Positions 6,635-15,768 of a stretch of DNA of 64,000 bases are shown piece after piece. The stretch spans positions 1 through 64,000 of the IMG/VR virus record IMGVR_UViG_3300033571_010557; one strand, written 5' to 3'. Position numbers and translations under genes: made by a program. The notes below the pieces were generated by a model. That model was not told the DNA's origin. It did no database searches and saw only the letters and a list, made by a program, of their open reading frames with translations. This DNA is from a virus. Within the stretch, counting starts at the first letter, position 1, and the number at the start of each line of letters is the position of its first letter.

Positions 6635-8268
6635 TAAAAGTAAAGGCCAAGAAAATAGGAATTGCGATTAGTGGTTTCCCATCATTCGCAACTACCGTTC
6701 TTGACCTTGAATTCGCCAAGCCAGACCCAAAGGCTTATATCCTTAAAGCTAGGATGAGGAATCTAGCCCACTGGGATGGGATGAAGAGATTCTATGAGGT
6801 TGTTGGTAGCACTATTGCAATGAGGAGGGGGTTTCTCAATAGACTGATAGACTTCCTTCGCAATAACGAAATGGACCATGAGGTAGAAGATTGCCTAGGC
6901 GATTATGCCCCACCGGATTTTTACAACTTTATCGAGACCGATGGTTTCAAGTTCGATAAAGTTCAGGTGGATGCTGGTAGAGCGATGATAAGCTCTAGGA
7001 TAACAGCTATAGAATTAGCCGTCTCCTCTGGGAAAACGGAAATATTCATGAACGCCGCTTGTTGTTATCTGGCATCTAACAAGGGGTCCAAAGTGCTCGT
7101 TATAGTGCCATCCAGGAACTTGATGAGGCAAACTTATGATAGGGTTAAGTCAAGGATACCCTCAATAATCGGAATGGTCGGGATGTTTGGGGATGGGGAG
7201 AGACCGAGTGACGGCAACAGAATAATAATTTCTACAATAGCCTCTGCCATCAAATACTCAAGTGACCCGATCATAAAAGGAGTTCACGGCATTATTATAG
7301 ATGAAGCTCATAGGTCTAAAACCAACTCGGTCAGGACACTCGTTGATAACATAGACTGGAAATTCCTATGGGCTTGCTCCGGCAAGCTAACCTATTTGGA
7401 TGATGATATCTCTTCAATGGAGATCGAATCAATTCTTGGAAGACCAGTGTTCAGGGGCGCTGTGAAGTCCAGGCATAGTCCAGTTGAGGTAGTAATTCAC
7501 AAACATGGTAAGAGATCAATTCAAAAAGGAATCAAACTACATGCCTCAGTAAGAGACGGGGTTGAGTGTATGTTCGTCGATTCGGATGGTGAGTCAAAGA
7601 TCGGCATTTATAGATCCGCGAGGCCGAATGGGGAAGTTGACGAGGACCTGTGTAACGAGGACGGTAAACCCATTAAAAGCCTATTCGGAATATGGTACGC
7701 TGATAAGTCGTCTATAGTTGATCCGCCTCCCGATCCAGAAAAGGTAATATACTTTACTTATTCGGACATTGGGATAGTGGAGAACAAGGAGAGGAACGAC
7801 TGGGGTGTCCAAATGATGTCTAAGTTCGAACAGGCAAAAGAACCTTATCTCGTCACGGTAGCCAGGTTGAGACATGCCAAGAAACTATTTAAGAAGGCCA
7901 CGAAAATAGGTCTCAAGGTTGGCATGGTGTCTGGAGAGTCGTCTGGTAAGGAACAATCGGAGACTGTGAAGAAGTTAGCCACCGGGGAGGTAATGGGGAT
8001 CGTGGCAGTATACTCGACAATGTCTGAGGGGGTAGATGTTCCTAATCTAGTGCACCTCCTGAAGATGGACGGTATAGCCAGTGAACAGGTTCTGACTCAG
8101 CAACTGGGAAGGGTTCGCAGGAAACATGAGTCTAAAGACAAGGGATACCTACACATTCCTTCTGACGACCACTACAAGCATCTTGCTGATAAGACTACCT
8201 ATATGGGAAACTATTATTCAAGAGTAGGAGAGGTAGTTATGTTTGATGGGGTTCGAAGAGTTCTGTAG
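6631..8268 (+). CDS. UvsW-like superfamily 2 DNA helicase
   Basis: A 545-residue helicase starting with GTG that overlaps the previous TGA. Motif I is AVSSGKTE (about 130-137), motif II is IIDEAHR (about 222-228), motif Ia is VIVPSRNLMRQ, and the C-terminal lobe has YSTMSEGVDVP and the arginine-finger motif QQLGRVRRKH. This layout matches T4 UvsW, an RNA/DNA and fork-remodelling helicase that dismantles R-loops and promotes branch migration. The size is close to UvsW (about 500). Its 3' end overlaps the first glycosyltransferase gene by 23 bases. Confidence 0.85.
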   Translation: MIKVKAKKIGIAISGFPSFATTVLDLEFAKPDPKAYILKARMRNLAHWDGMKRFYEVVGSTIAMRRGFLNRLIDFLRNNEMDHEVEDCLGDYAPPDFYNFIETDGFKFDKVQVDAGRAMISSRITAIELAVSSGKTEIFMNAACCYLASNKGSKVLVIVPSRNLMRQTYDRVKSRIPSIIGMVGMFGDGERPSDGNRIIISTIASAIKYSSDPIIKGVHGIIIDEAHRSKTNSVRTLVDNIDWKFLWACSGKLTYLDDDISSMEIESILGRPVFRGAVKSRHSPVEVVIHKHGKRSIQKGIKLHASVRDGVECMFVDSDGESKIGIYRSARPNGEVDEDLCNEDGKPIKSLFGIWYADKSSIVDPPPDPEKVIYFTYSDIGIVENKERNDWGVQMMSKFEQAKEPYLVTVARLRHAKKLFKKATKIGLKVGMVSGESSGKEQSETVKKLATGEVMGIVAVYSTMSEGVDVPNLVHLLKMDGIASEQVLTQQLGRVRRKHESKDKGYLHIPSDDHYKHLADKTTYMGNYYSRVGEVVMFDGVRRVL

Positions 8269-9007
8269 GAATCTAGTAATAGCTTTCGTCACTTTCAATA
8301 GGAAGGAAGTTACCGAAATATGTCTTGATCAAATTAACAAGACCAAATTTGGTTCAACCCTCGTCGTCTATGATGACTGCTCCGATGATTTCGATGTTGG
8401 GTTCCTAAAAAGAGTATCAAAGGACGCCATAGTTAAACGTATGGATAGGCCAACCGGGGTGGGGGGCGTAAGATCTGAGATACATAACGAGTTTAAAAAG
8501 GAGTTCCGGTTCATTTACCACACTGATAATGATGCATACCATGATCCAAACTGGATGTATAGGTTACATGAGTTGTATACAAGATACAAACTTCCGACAG
8601 GACTTTTCACTCTAGGTAAGCGTCACCATATAATTAAAGAGATGGGGGGTGAGTCTGTAAACAGAATGTGCCAGGGTGTATCATTCTTTTATGACTTTGG
8701 GTCCTTGGAAGGTATTAAGTACAATAAAAAAGTTGATCCAAGGACTTCCCCTGGATGGGATAATATGACCAGTAGAGTTTTGAAGAGGTTCATAGTTTCT
8801 GGAGTCTCATATTTGGAGCATTTTGGGGCGAACGGACTTACTACCAGGGAGTATTCTGATAACAGAGCTTATAACCCAACAATGTGGCTACAAAACATGA
8901 GAGACTCAGTGATCGAAAGCTTACATGATCAAGGCAAGAGGAGAGAGTTGTTAATGGCGCATCGTGAAATGCCTAGAATCACTAATGTACCTATTTTCAC
9001 CGACTAA
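8246..9007 (+). CDS. Family 2-like (GT-A) glycosyltransferase, copy 1
   Basis: A 253-residue protein from ATG 8246. NLVIAFVTFNRKEVTEICLD and the following VVYDDCSDDF are the nucleotide-sugar binding start of a GT-A fold, and IYHTDNDAYHDPNW is the metal-binding DxD region. The late WDN and HFGANG segments fit the acceptor side. It is a tandem paralogue of the next gene, sharing the MxFxEFCRNLVI start, the DxD region and the ending. It probably glycosylates a phage or host surface component or modified DNA. Confidence 0.75.
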   Translation: MGFEEFCRNLVIAFVTFNRKEVTEICLDQINKTKFGSTLVVYDDCSDDFDVGFLKRVSKDAIVKRMDRPTGVGGVRSEIHNEFKKEFRFIYHTDNDAYHDPNWMYRLHELYTRYKLPTGLFTLGKRHHIIKEMGGESVNRMCQGVSFFYDFGSLEGIKYNKKVDPRTSPGWDNMTSRVLKRFIVSGVSYLEHFGANGLTTREYSDNRAYNPTMWLQNMRDSVIESLHDQGKRRELLMAHREMPRITNVPIFTD

Positions 9008-9020
9008 TTACTATCAACTG

Positions 9021-9800
9021 ATGGAGTTCGACGAATTTTGTAGAAACTTAGTAATAATTTTCGTAACTTTCAATAGGAAGGGTATAACAGAAATATGTTT
9101 AGATCAGATTAATAAGACCAGGTTTGGGTCAACCCTAGCAGTATACGATGACTGTTCTACTGATTTCGATGATAAATTCTTGAGGAGTATATCTACGGAC
9201 GCCATAATCAGGCGTATGAAATGTTCTACTGGACTGGGCAAGATAAGATTCAAAGCGCATAATGACTTTAAGAATGACTTCCAATTCATTTATCATACTG
9301 ATAACGACGCGTATCACGATCCACATTGGTTACATAGATTATTTACACTACACTTAAAATATGGCATACCAGTTTCACTCTTTAACGATCCATACCATCT
9401 GAACTGTGACAACATAATAGTTAATCATGATGGAGTTTCTATAAGAAGAAGGTGTCCAGGAATATCTTTCTTTTACCCCCTTAATTGTCTCGATAGGGTT
9501 CTTTTCTCTAAAAGGTATAGCGTAGGGCGGAGCGGTTTCAAGGAGAGACCTGGATGGGATATTATTAACAGTAAAGCTCTAGGTCGTTTTGCGATATCAG
9601 AAGAATCGTTCGTTGAGCATTATGGGGCCGATGGAGTCAACACTTATTCAAACTACAAATGTACAGCCGTGAACCCAACTCCGTGGCTGCAACAAGGTAG
9701 AGAAGCAGTTTTAGACAGCATTACAAATGAAAGTAGAAGGAAGGAGTTGATTATAAGCCACCAGTGGCCTCAGACTACAATACCGTGTTTCACAAACTGA
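9021..9800 (+). CDS. Family 2-like (GT-A) glycosyltransferase, copy 2
   Basis: A 259-residue tandem paralogue of the gene at 8246. ATG 9021 is chosen because MEFDEFCRNLVI aligns with the paralogue's start; upstream in-frame codons lie inside the previous gene. IYHTDNDAYHDPHW is nearly identical in both copies and should bind the metal and nucleotide sugar. The centre has diverged, so donor or acceptor may differ. The stop is one base before the radical SAM gene. Confidence 0.75.
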   Translation: MEFDEFCRNLVIIFVTFNRKGITEICLDQINKTRFGSTLAVYDDCSTDFDDKFLRSISTDAIIRRMKCSTGLGKIRFKAHNDFKNDFQFIYHTDNDAYHDPHWLHRLFTLHLKYGIPVSLFNDPYHLNCDNIIVNHDGVSIRRRCPGISFFYPLNCLDRVLFSKRYSVGRSGFKERPGWDIINSKALGRFAISEESFVEHYGADGVNTYSNYKCTAVNPTPWLQQGREAVLDSITNESRRKELIISHQWPQTTIPCFTN

Positions 9801-9801
9801 T

Positions 9802-10896
9802 ATGACTCAGTATTCTAGTAATAAGATATTCCACCATAGAGATAGAATTGACGAATTAAAGTCTGGAGAGCTGACTAATCCGTTGCAGGTGTACTTGGTC
9901 ATTTCGGATTTGTGCAATCAAGACTGTAACTTTTGCGCATACAGAATGTCCGGGTATACTACAAATCAGTTATTCGGGGTAAGAGTTAATAACACTGTTA
10001 ACAACAACCCTAATAGGAGAATTCCCTATGAAAAGTGTTTAGAGATTTTGGATGACTGCCAACAAATGGGCGTGAAAGCCATTCAGATAACCGGTGGGGG
10101 AGAACCATCAGTACACCCATTTCATGACAAAATATACCAGGCCGTTCTGGACCGAGGGATGGATCTCGCTTTGATCAGTAACGGAGTTATACTAAGGGAT
10201 GAGGCGATACCCCCATTACTTAACGCCACATGGGTTAGGTTTTCGATCGACTCTAGTAATCCGGAGTCATATGCCAAGGTAAGAAAGTCCACAGTAGAAC
10301 ATTATGGAAGAGTGTGGGGGAATGTGAGAAAACTGGTGTCTTACAAAAAGGATCGTGGGTCTAAAGTAACGATAGGTCTCGGATTCGTAGTGACCAGTGA
10401 CAATTGGATGGAAGTTGAAGAATTCGTTATTTTAGCTAAGGAGTCTGGGGTTGACAACGTCAGAATTAGCGCTGTTTTTCAACCCTCAAACATTGGGTAC
10501 TTCAGTAAATTCTTCAATGAAGCCTACGAACTCTGTAGGTTGGCTAAAGACAAACACGAGGATGGAAAATTCATTGTTTTTAATAACTTTGGGTATAGAT
10601 GTGACGATCTAATAAGAGAAAATCCGGATTATTCCTTTTGTGGATATCAACACCTAACCACTTACATAGGTGGAGATATGAACGTGTATAGGTGTTGCGT
10701 GACCGCTTACAGCAATCACGGCCTCCTAGGTTCTATATCGGACAGGAGGTTCTCTGAATTCTGGAACTCTGAGGAGAGAATCAGCAAACTTACTAATTTC
10801 GATGCCAGATCTTGCGAAAGATGTATGTTTAACGAAAAGAATAAGACCATATTATACGCCATAGACAAACATCCAGAGCATGTCAATTATATATGA
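9802..10896 (+). CDS. Radical SAM enzyme with SPASM-like C-terminus
   Basis: A 364-residue protein. CNQDCNFC (CxxxCxxC) near residues 37-44 should bind the [4Fe-4S] cluster and SAM; ITGGGEPSVHP is the GGE motif. The C-terminal part has further cysteines (SFCGYQ, YRCCVTAYS, SCERCMF) spaced like a SPASM or twitch domain, which holds extra iron-sulphur clusters and often acts on peptides or sugars. It lies between two glycosyltransferase pairs, so it may modify the same glycan or peptide. The promoter of the next gene overlaps its stop codon. Confidence 0.8.
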   Translation: MTQYSSNKIFHHRDRIDELKSGELTNPLQVYLVISDLCNQDCNFCAYRMSGYTTNQLFGVRVNNTVNNNPNRRIPYEKCLEILDDCQQMGVKAIQITGGGEPSVHPFHDKIYQAVLDRGMDLALISNGVILRDEAIPPLLNATWVRFSIDSSNPESYAKVRKSTVEHYGRVWGNVRKLVSYKKDRGSKVTIGLGFVVTSDNWMEVEEFVILAKESGVDNVRISAVFQPSNIGYFSKFFNEAYELCRLAKDKHEDGKFIVFNNFGYRCDDLIRENPDYSFCGYQHLTTYIGGDMNVYRCCVTAYSNHGLLGSISDRRFSEFWNSEERISKLTNFDARSCERCMFNEKNKTILYAIDKHPEHVNYI

Positions 10897-10897
10897 C

Positions 10898-10926
10898 TTG
10901 ACAAAAGCAGTATTAAGTGTTACAAT
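10898..10926 (+). promoter_or_regulatory. Phage promoter, predicted leaderless
   Basis: TTGACA at 10898-10903, 17-bp spacer, TACAAT at 10921-10926. Five bases separate it from ATG 10932. Confidence 0.83.
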
Positions 10927-10931
10927 TGGTG

Positions 10932-11366
10932 ATGAATCGGTTATTGCCAATCACCCCTGATTTATTCGTTCTTGGTGGAAATTCAACATTCACTATTAAA
11001 TCTGTTAAAACTGGTAACAGGTTCACATTCAGAGCAAAGGCGGATAAGGAGAACCCAAGCCGTGTTTATGTGTCCGTTCTTACTGGTCCTGATAATGAGT
11101 CAAATTACAGCTATCTGGGCACCATTTTCCGGCACAACGAGGAGCACGCAGTATACCGACATGGTAAGAAGAGTAGGGTTTCTCCGGAATCGAGGAGCGC
11201 TATTGCGTTCGATTGGTTCTGGAGAAATTCAAAGAATTTACCGGATGGGGTTCAATTCCTTAAATCAGGAAAATGTTGTAGGTGCGGGAGGACTCTTACC
11301 ACACCGGAGTCGATTGAAGCTGGATATGGTCCAGAATGCTCTAGGATACTATCATCGGTATTCTAG
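10932..11366 (+). CDS. DUF6011-like zinc-ribbon protein
   Basis: A 144-residue protein from ATG 10932, five bases after a phage -10 element. The C-terminus KCCRCGRTLTTPESIEAGYG followed by PECSRI is the DUF6011-type treble-clef pattern (CxxCGRxL...GxGPxC), expected to bind zinc. The N-terminal part is beta-rich (FTIKSVKTGNRFTFRAK). Proteins with this module are common in phages and probably bind nucleic acid or protein; the role here is unknown. The end converges with a minus-strand glycosyltransferase-like gene, overlapping by 26 bases. Confidence 0.7.
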   Translation: MNRLLPITPDLFVLGGNSTFTIKSVKTGNRFTFRAKADKENPSRVYVSVLTGPDNESNYSYLGTIFRHNEEHAVYRHGKKSRVSPESRSAIAFDWFWRNSKNLPDGVQFLKSGKCCRCGRTLTTPESIEAGYGPECSRILSSVF

Positions 11367-12021
11367 TCTCGATCTTCCCTACTGACCACCTCTTCACGAA
11401 TTCATTAGCATCTTCATAATCAGTATATTCTGACTTAGCATGCCATTTCCTTATTCTTCCGAAAGACTGTCCACCTCTTATTAAGTGGGTTTTCCTGCCA
11501 GCGGCATGAGCGACATGCGAAAATCCAGAGCACATTCCTACGAAGCATTCGCACTTAGTAATTAATTCCACGGCGCTCATCAACCCGGTGGAATTACAAT
11601 CCACTACTGAGATGAAATTACTCTCAAGTTTCTTGATTACTCCAGCTTTCTCGTTCTTATTTAGTTTCCACTTCCCGGATAGGTGTGTACAACACAGTCC
11701 TTTAATGGTGTCATTGAAGGGTCTCGCATTATTAACAGGACACGTCAACGTTGTATGGAGTCGTGGGGTGTAAACTCCCCTAACTAGCATGTGGTCGATT
11801 ATTTCTATAAACGGTTCATACTCATACAGATACTTCGCCACTTCCAACCTCTGATGACATGCTATAATGTCATTACTGCTCCAGTTGTTTATCTTTGGAC
11901 TTAATGAGAACTTAATTCTTCTCCCAACTGATTTGGCTATATGTATGGCGTTATTCATAGCCAGGAGGGTATCACCGAGTCTTACCCCCTTGCAAACATA
12001 TAAGTCTTCATCATAGGTCAT
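11341..12021 (-). CDS. GT9/heptosyltransferase-like protein, copy 1
   Basis: A 226-residue protein on the minus strand from ATG 12021. The N-terminal GVRLGDTLLAMNNAIHIAK is typical of GT-B heptosyltransferase-like enzymes (GxxGDxL), and CFVGMCSGFSHVAHAAG matches their donor-site signature (GxDSGxxHxAxA), with Cys in place of the usual Asp. It is shorter than typical heptosyltransferases (about 320-350). It is a tandem paralogue of the next upstream gene, overlapping it by 11 bases. Confidence 0.65.
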   Translation of the reverse strand: MTYDEDLYVCKGVRLGDTLLAMNNAIHIAKSVGRRIKFSLSPKINNWSSNDIIACHQRLEVAKYLYEYEPFIEIIDHMLVRGVYTPRLHTTLTCPVNNARPFNDTIKGLCCTHLSGKWKLNKNEKAGVIKKLESNFISVVDCNSTGLMSAVELITKCECFVGMCSGFSHVAHAAGRKTHLIRGGQSFGRIRKWHAKSEYTDYEDANEFVKRWSVGKIETRIPMIVS

Positions 12022-12700
12022 ACAACGCACTCTTGACAATTAGTCTCCCAGGCCACCTCTTTACGAAGTCACTGGCGTCGTCATAAACCGTACACTCTGA
12101 CTTGTGATGATTCTTAAGTATTCTATCTAACTTGCATCCGGATCGAATAATGTTTACCTCTTTTCTGGCCGCATGGGCCACGTGTGAGAACCCAGAGTCA
12201 ACTCCGACAAAAAATGCGCATTTAGTGGTTTCTATGATCGCCTCCATAAGGGGTAGTGAATTGCAATCTATGACTCTTGGGAATTCTTCACTTATCCTTT
12301 TAAGTATTTCCTTTTGATCTCTTTTATGCGTCTTCCAGGACCTACCAGTCAAGTGTATGCAGCAGGTTCCATTTGATTCTGGAAACTCCCTGGCATTGCT
12401 AGACAGGCTGACCAAAGGATACTTCGGTCGTTCTATATGGTCTCCAACACCCCTATGATCCACTATATCAATGAATGGCTCATAATTTAGAAGATACTTG
12501 GCCACTTCGAGTCTCTGATGACACGCTTCCACCGAGTTACTACAACCACTATTCGGCCACCCGTTTATTTTAGCGCTGAGAGAAAAATACAGTTTCTTGC
12601 CAAGCTTTTTTGACATGTATATGGCATTACTTAGTGATATGATTGTATCACCTAGTCTGGTGTGCCTGCTGACATATAAATCATCACCCGAGAAGTTCAT
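12011..12700 (-). CDS. GT9/heptosyltransferase-like protein, copy 2
   Basis: A 229-residue paralogue starting at ATG 12700, inside the end of the DnaB-like gene. RLGDTIISLSNAIYMSK and FFVGVDSGFSHVAHAA are the conserved GT9-like motifs, here with the normal DSG. ACHQRLEVAKYL and EPFIDIVDH are shared with copy 1. The pair mirrors the GT2 pair on the other side of the radical SAM gene. Confidence 0.68.
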   Translation of the reverse strand: MNFSGDDLYVSRHTRLGDTIISLSNAIYMSKKLGKKLYFSLSAKINGWPNSGCSNSVEACHQRLEVAKYLLNYEPFIDIVDHRGVGDHIERPKYPLVSLSSNAREFPESNGTCCIHLTGRSWKTHKRDQKEILKRISEEFPRVIDCNSLPLMEAIIETTKCAFFVGVDSGFSHVAHAARKEVNIIRSGCKLDRILKNHHKSECTVYDDASDFVKRWPGRLIVKSALYDL

Positions 12701-14207
12701 CTTCAATAGATACCTTACCAGTCTGTATCGACTTCCTTTTCTCCCGTATGGCGTTCAATTTCTTCATGCCAGCTGCCACTGCTTCCTCATCATCCTTCTC
12801 GTCATCGTCCCTTCTTTTCCGTGGCTGCTTCTTCTTATATGGTGCTTCGTCGTCATCATCGAAGTCATCGTCAGTGAGATCCCTGGCCTCAACTGACCAG
12901 ATTGCCATTCTGCTAGGTTCGAATCTGCATATAACCTGCCTACTACCTCCATCATTTCTGCAGGCCACTGGGACGATCCTCATTATGTTGTTCACTCTCT
13001 CCTGGTCTGTCTGACAGAGTGCCACAACTAGATCACAAATGGCTACTCGTTCGAAGGCACCAGCCATGTGAGCCATTGATATTCTTTTCCTTCCCGTTGC
13101 CTCTCTGGTGGCACGACATGCGGTCCATATTGGAAGGTTGTAGTCAACGGCAATAGCCCTTAAATCCGTGCATATTCTAACCTTCTCAAGGTAATCCTTC
13201 TCAGACTTGACATCAGATCCCATCAGATCCAGATAGTCGATCATTATTGAGTCGAACTCGATCCCGGACTCGTTCTTCATCTGGTCAAGATAGGTCCTGA
13301 TCGTCTGAGGGGTACATACATAGGGAGCGAAATACGCAATGTATAACTCAGCGTCATCATCGAATATTACATCAGCCCTATCTTGAAATGTCTTTATATA
13401 ACCATCAGTATCTATAAACATTTGCTCCTTTGGGAGCATTGTGGTCCTTATGGCGAAGCGAAGAGCCTGAAGCTCTTCGGATAACTCCAAAGTCAGATAC
13501 AGCACTTTCTTATGTGTTCCAACGCCTCTCTTCAGGCCGTGGAAGGCAAAATTAAGTAAAGTTCCTGACTTGAATCCCTTCGGAGGTGCCAGCAAACACC
13601 CAAGTTCCCCACCCCTCAGACCACCCCCTATTTCATGATCGAAATGGGATAAACCAGTAGGTCTTCTCGGTTTATGATCTACGGATACTTCTTTCCTGAT
13701 AACTTGGGTAACATTTTTGATCGCGGGTGTACCGGTTTTCACATCGAAGGTACCTTGTTTTATCGCCTCTGAGAACCAGTCAACCACTTCTTCCGGGACA
13801 TCACCATTCTTGATCACATCGACCGTTTTGTGGACCATTTGAATGATGGCCCTCCATTGCATGAACTTACCTATTTTCTCTTTGACGTATTCAAAGTCAC
13901 TGATATCCAGTTCGTACAGATCGTCCACTTTCCTCTCTAGGGTCGATCTCTCGGCTGTGTGCTTCGGGTCGTTGATGTCCGGATAGGATTTCCTGATTAG
14001 CTCAAAAAGGGTCTCTCTGGACGGTGATTTAGCGAATCGTTTGAAATATCCCTGTATGATCGAGGCTAAGTGGGAGCATGTAGGATCTTGCAAAAAGGAC
14101 GGTTTAAACTTATCCTGACCAAGAACAGAGGTGAGCCTTGAATCCCTCCACATAGACGCCAGACACGTTTCTTGGAACTCTGGATGGAATGGGCTTTGCT
14201 GAGACAT
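12684..14207 (-). CDS. DnaB-like replicative helicase
   Basis: A 507-residue RecA-fold helicase on the minus strand from ATG 14207. The N-terminal domain is helical. The P-loop is LLAPPKGFKSGTLLNF near residue 200, with GFKS instead of the usual GKT/S spacing. Walker B is FDSIMIDYLDLMG, and WTACRATREATGRKRISMAH resembles the DnaB H4/arginine-finger region. This corresponds to T4 gp41, which unwinds DNA 5' to 3' at the fork. A low-complexity acidic then basic tail (DDDFDDDDEAPYKKKQPRKR) ends the protein and may bind primase or single-stranded DNA binding protein. Confidence 0.83.
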   Translation of the reverse strand: MSQQSPFHPEFQETCLASMWRDSRLTSVLGQDKFKPSFLQDPTCSHLASIIQGYFKRFAKSPSRETLFELIRKSYPDINDPKHTAERSTLERKVDDLYELDISDFEYVKEKIGKFMQWRAIIQMVHKTVDVIKNGDVPEEVVDWFSEAIKQGTFDVKTGTPAIKNVTQVIRKEVSVDHKPRRPTGLSHFDHEIGGGLRGGELGCLLAPPKGFKSGTLLNFAFHGLKRGVGTHKKVLYLTLELSEELQALRFAIRTTMLPKEQMFIDTDGYIKTFQDRADVIFDDDAELYIAYFAPYVCTPQTIRTYLDQMKNESGIEFDSIMIDYLDLMGSDVKSEKDYLEKVRICTDLRAIAVDYNLPIWTACRATREATGRKRISMAHMAGAFERVAICDLVVALCQTDQERVNNIMRIVPVACRNDGGSRQVICRFEPSRMAIWSVEARDLTDDDFDDDDEAPYKKKQPRKRRDDDEKDDEEAVAAGMKKLNAIREKRKSIQTGKVSIEDELLG

Positions 14208-14230
14208 TTTCTTCCGAGAAAGCCTTCACT

Positions 14231-14240
14231 AGTTATTAAC
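14231..14240 (+). promoter_or_regulatory. Late-type AT-rich motif before endolysin
   Basis: agttattaac ends directly at the ATG of the endolysin gene; it is divergent from the DnaB-like gene. Confidence 0.5.
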
Positions 14241-14834
14241 ATGAACAGACCCGAAATAGAGTCGATGCAGAAGAAGCTGGCTGCGGCTGGCTTCTACAAG
14301 GGAGAAATAGACGGATTCTGGGGTGGTATGAGCATAAGTGCTTGTAAGAAGTACTTGACAAGCTTAATGCCAAACCCATACCCGTGGCCTAACAGTGATA
14401 GGGCCTCTCTGGAAGCCTTCTATGGTAAACCCGGAGACGAGTCTAATTTAGTACAATTCGATTTCCCATACCCAACTTTTTACGATGGCAAGAGGGTTAC
14501 CAAGGGCAGGTGTCATTTCAAGGTGAAAGACAGCCTGCTTCGCATCCTGAAGAATATTGGAGAACTCCATGGCGGGAAAAGAGACATCATGGAGGAAGCG
14601 GAGGATTACGGTGGCATCTATAACTTCAGAGACAAGAGAGGTTCATCCTCACTCTCCCTCCATTCGTGGGGCATAGCCATTGATCAAGACGCGGATGATA
14701 ACACCTTCAGGGATCATTGGCCCATGCAGGCTGATATGCCTCTTGAGATAATGGAATGTTTCGCCAGAGAAGGGTGGATATCAGCTGGTGCATTCTGGGG
14801 ATATGACGCCATGCACCATCAGGCGGCAAGATAA
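14241..14834 (+). CDS. Endolysin: peptidoglycan-binding plus M15 peptidase
   Basis: A 197-residue protein. ATG 14241 is preferred over an in-frame codon at 14172 because it directly follows the late-type motif and begins the domain. Residues 1-40 (IESMQKKLAAAGFYKGEIDG, then FWGGMS) form a PG_binding_1-like repeat. The C-terminal half is an M15-type D-Ala-D-Ala metallopeptidase: SLHSWGIAIDQDADDN supplies the SxHxxGxAxD zinc site and YDAMHHQ the HxH-type end. It should cut peptide cross-links of the host wall at lysis. The stop overlaps the next ATG. Confidence 0.85.
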   Translation: MNRPEIESMQKKLAAAGFYKGEIDGFWGGMSISACKKYLTSLMPNPYPWPNSDRASLEAFYGKPGDESNLVQFDFPYPTFYDGKRVTKGRCHFKVKDSLLRILKNIGELHGGKRDIMEEAEDYGGIYNFRDKRGSSSLSLHSWGIAIDQDADDNTFRDHWPMQADMPLEIMECFAREGWISAGAFWGYDAMHHQAAR

Positions 14835-15184
14835 TGGAGGAAGATAACGACGACATATTCGAGGAGGATGAGCCTAAAGAGAGGGTCTCAAACGCGATAC
14901 CCGAATATGCCAAATTCGATACTTCAATTGGAGACGAATTCGGATCGTGTTGCAAAAGCGTCGAATCAGCCGGAGTCGTCTTTGCCGTCTCTGACGTTGG
15001 TAAGAAAGTAACTGAGGGGATTTGCAAGATCCTTCGATCTGAGGGATTCACCGCTGACTGGCATTCAGTGAAAAACTCAGTATCCCTAAAGACTCTTGAG
15101 ACTGGTGATAGGCTGAGTCTCCTGAAGCGTAGATGGAGAAACCTCGTGAAGGAGTACTCTATCGGTAGTTTAAAGATTCGCTGA
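14834..15184 (+). CDS. Hypothetical 116-residue protein
   Basis: Starts at ATG 14834 overlapping the endolysin stop by one base. The N-terminus is very acidic (MEEDNDDIFEEDEPKER), the rest is mixed with a basic end. Located between endolysin and tail tube. No family is recognised. Confidence 0.55.
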   Translation: MEEDNDDIFEEDEPKERVSNAIPEYAKFDTSIGDEFGSCCKSVESAGVVFAVSDVGKKVTEGICKILRSEGFTADWHSVKNSVSLKTLETGDRLSLLKRRWRNLVKEYSIGSLKIR

Positions 15185-15190
15185 ATATCA

Positions 15191-15203
15191 TGTATTTATT
15201 TAC
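15191..15203 (+). promoter_or_regulatory. Late promoter-like motif of tail tube gene
   Basis: tgtatttatttac contains TATTTATT and ends at the ATG. It resembles the T4 late element TATAAATA in composition and would give an almost leaderless mRNA. Confidence 0.5.
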
Positions 15204-15767
15204 ATGGCTAACATCTCAAAATTCGCAGGTTCAGCATTGGCTCATCAGGGAGGCGGTTATCAGCCTCAGCGTAAAGACAACTTTGCCGTTCTAATAACTG
15301 GCATTCAAAACGTTGATGTGGTGACGCTGTCGGTAAGCACCTTCAACATCCCAGAGCTTGCGATCCAGCAGGGGAAAGTCAAGCATTTCAATGAGACCAC
15401 TTTCTATGCCGGTTCAAGGACACCGACCACGGGCGGTCAGTTGACTGTCGTTGATTACATTGATAAGGATCTGCTCTCCATCTTAGCACAATGGCATCGT
15501 CAGGTTTATAATCCAAACACTGGTGCTATAGGCTGGGCTGCTGACTACAAGAAACGTGGTGAGATCATTCTCCTTCCTCCCGGAACTCAGGGAGCGACCC
15601 CCGGCGCTGTCAATGCTGATGGTCAGAGGAAGTGGACCATGGACGGGGTCTGGCCAATGTCTCTCAAGTATGACGACCTCTCCATGGAGGACGACGGTAC
15701 AACCCCGGCTAAAATCACCCTCACTCTCTCCATCGACAGGTGCATTCCTGTAGTGGTAGGCGGCTAA
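15204..15767 (+). CDS. Tail tube protein (T4 gp19-like)
   Basis: A 187-residue protein of the T4-type tail tube family. After a short N-terminus it has RKDNFAVLITGIQNVDVVTL, the inner-tube beta-hairpin start, then FNETTFYAG, GQLTVVDYID and, near the C-terminus, MDGVWPMSLKYDDLSMEDD followed by ITLTLSIDRC. These are the conserved features and order of gp19 and the related VgrG/Hcp-like fold. Length fits (T4 gp19 is 163). It forms the inner tube of the contractile tail. A sheath gene would be expected upstream but is not in the window. Confidence 0.85.
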   Translation: MANISKFAGSALAHQGGGYQPQRKDNFAVLITGIQNVDVVTLSVSTFNIPELAIQQGKVKHFNETTFYAGSRTPTTGGQLTVVDYIDKDLLSILAQWHRQVYNPNTGAIGWAADYKKRGEIILLPPGTQGATPGAVNADGQRKWTMDGVWPMSLKYDDLSMEDDGTTPAKITLTLSIDRCIPVVVGG

Positions 15768-15768
15768 C

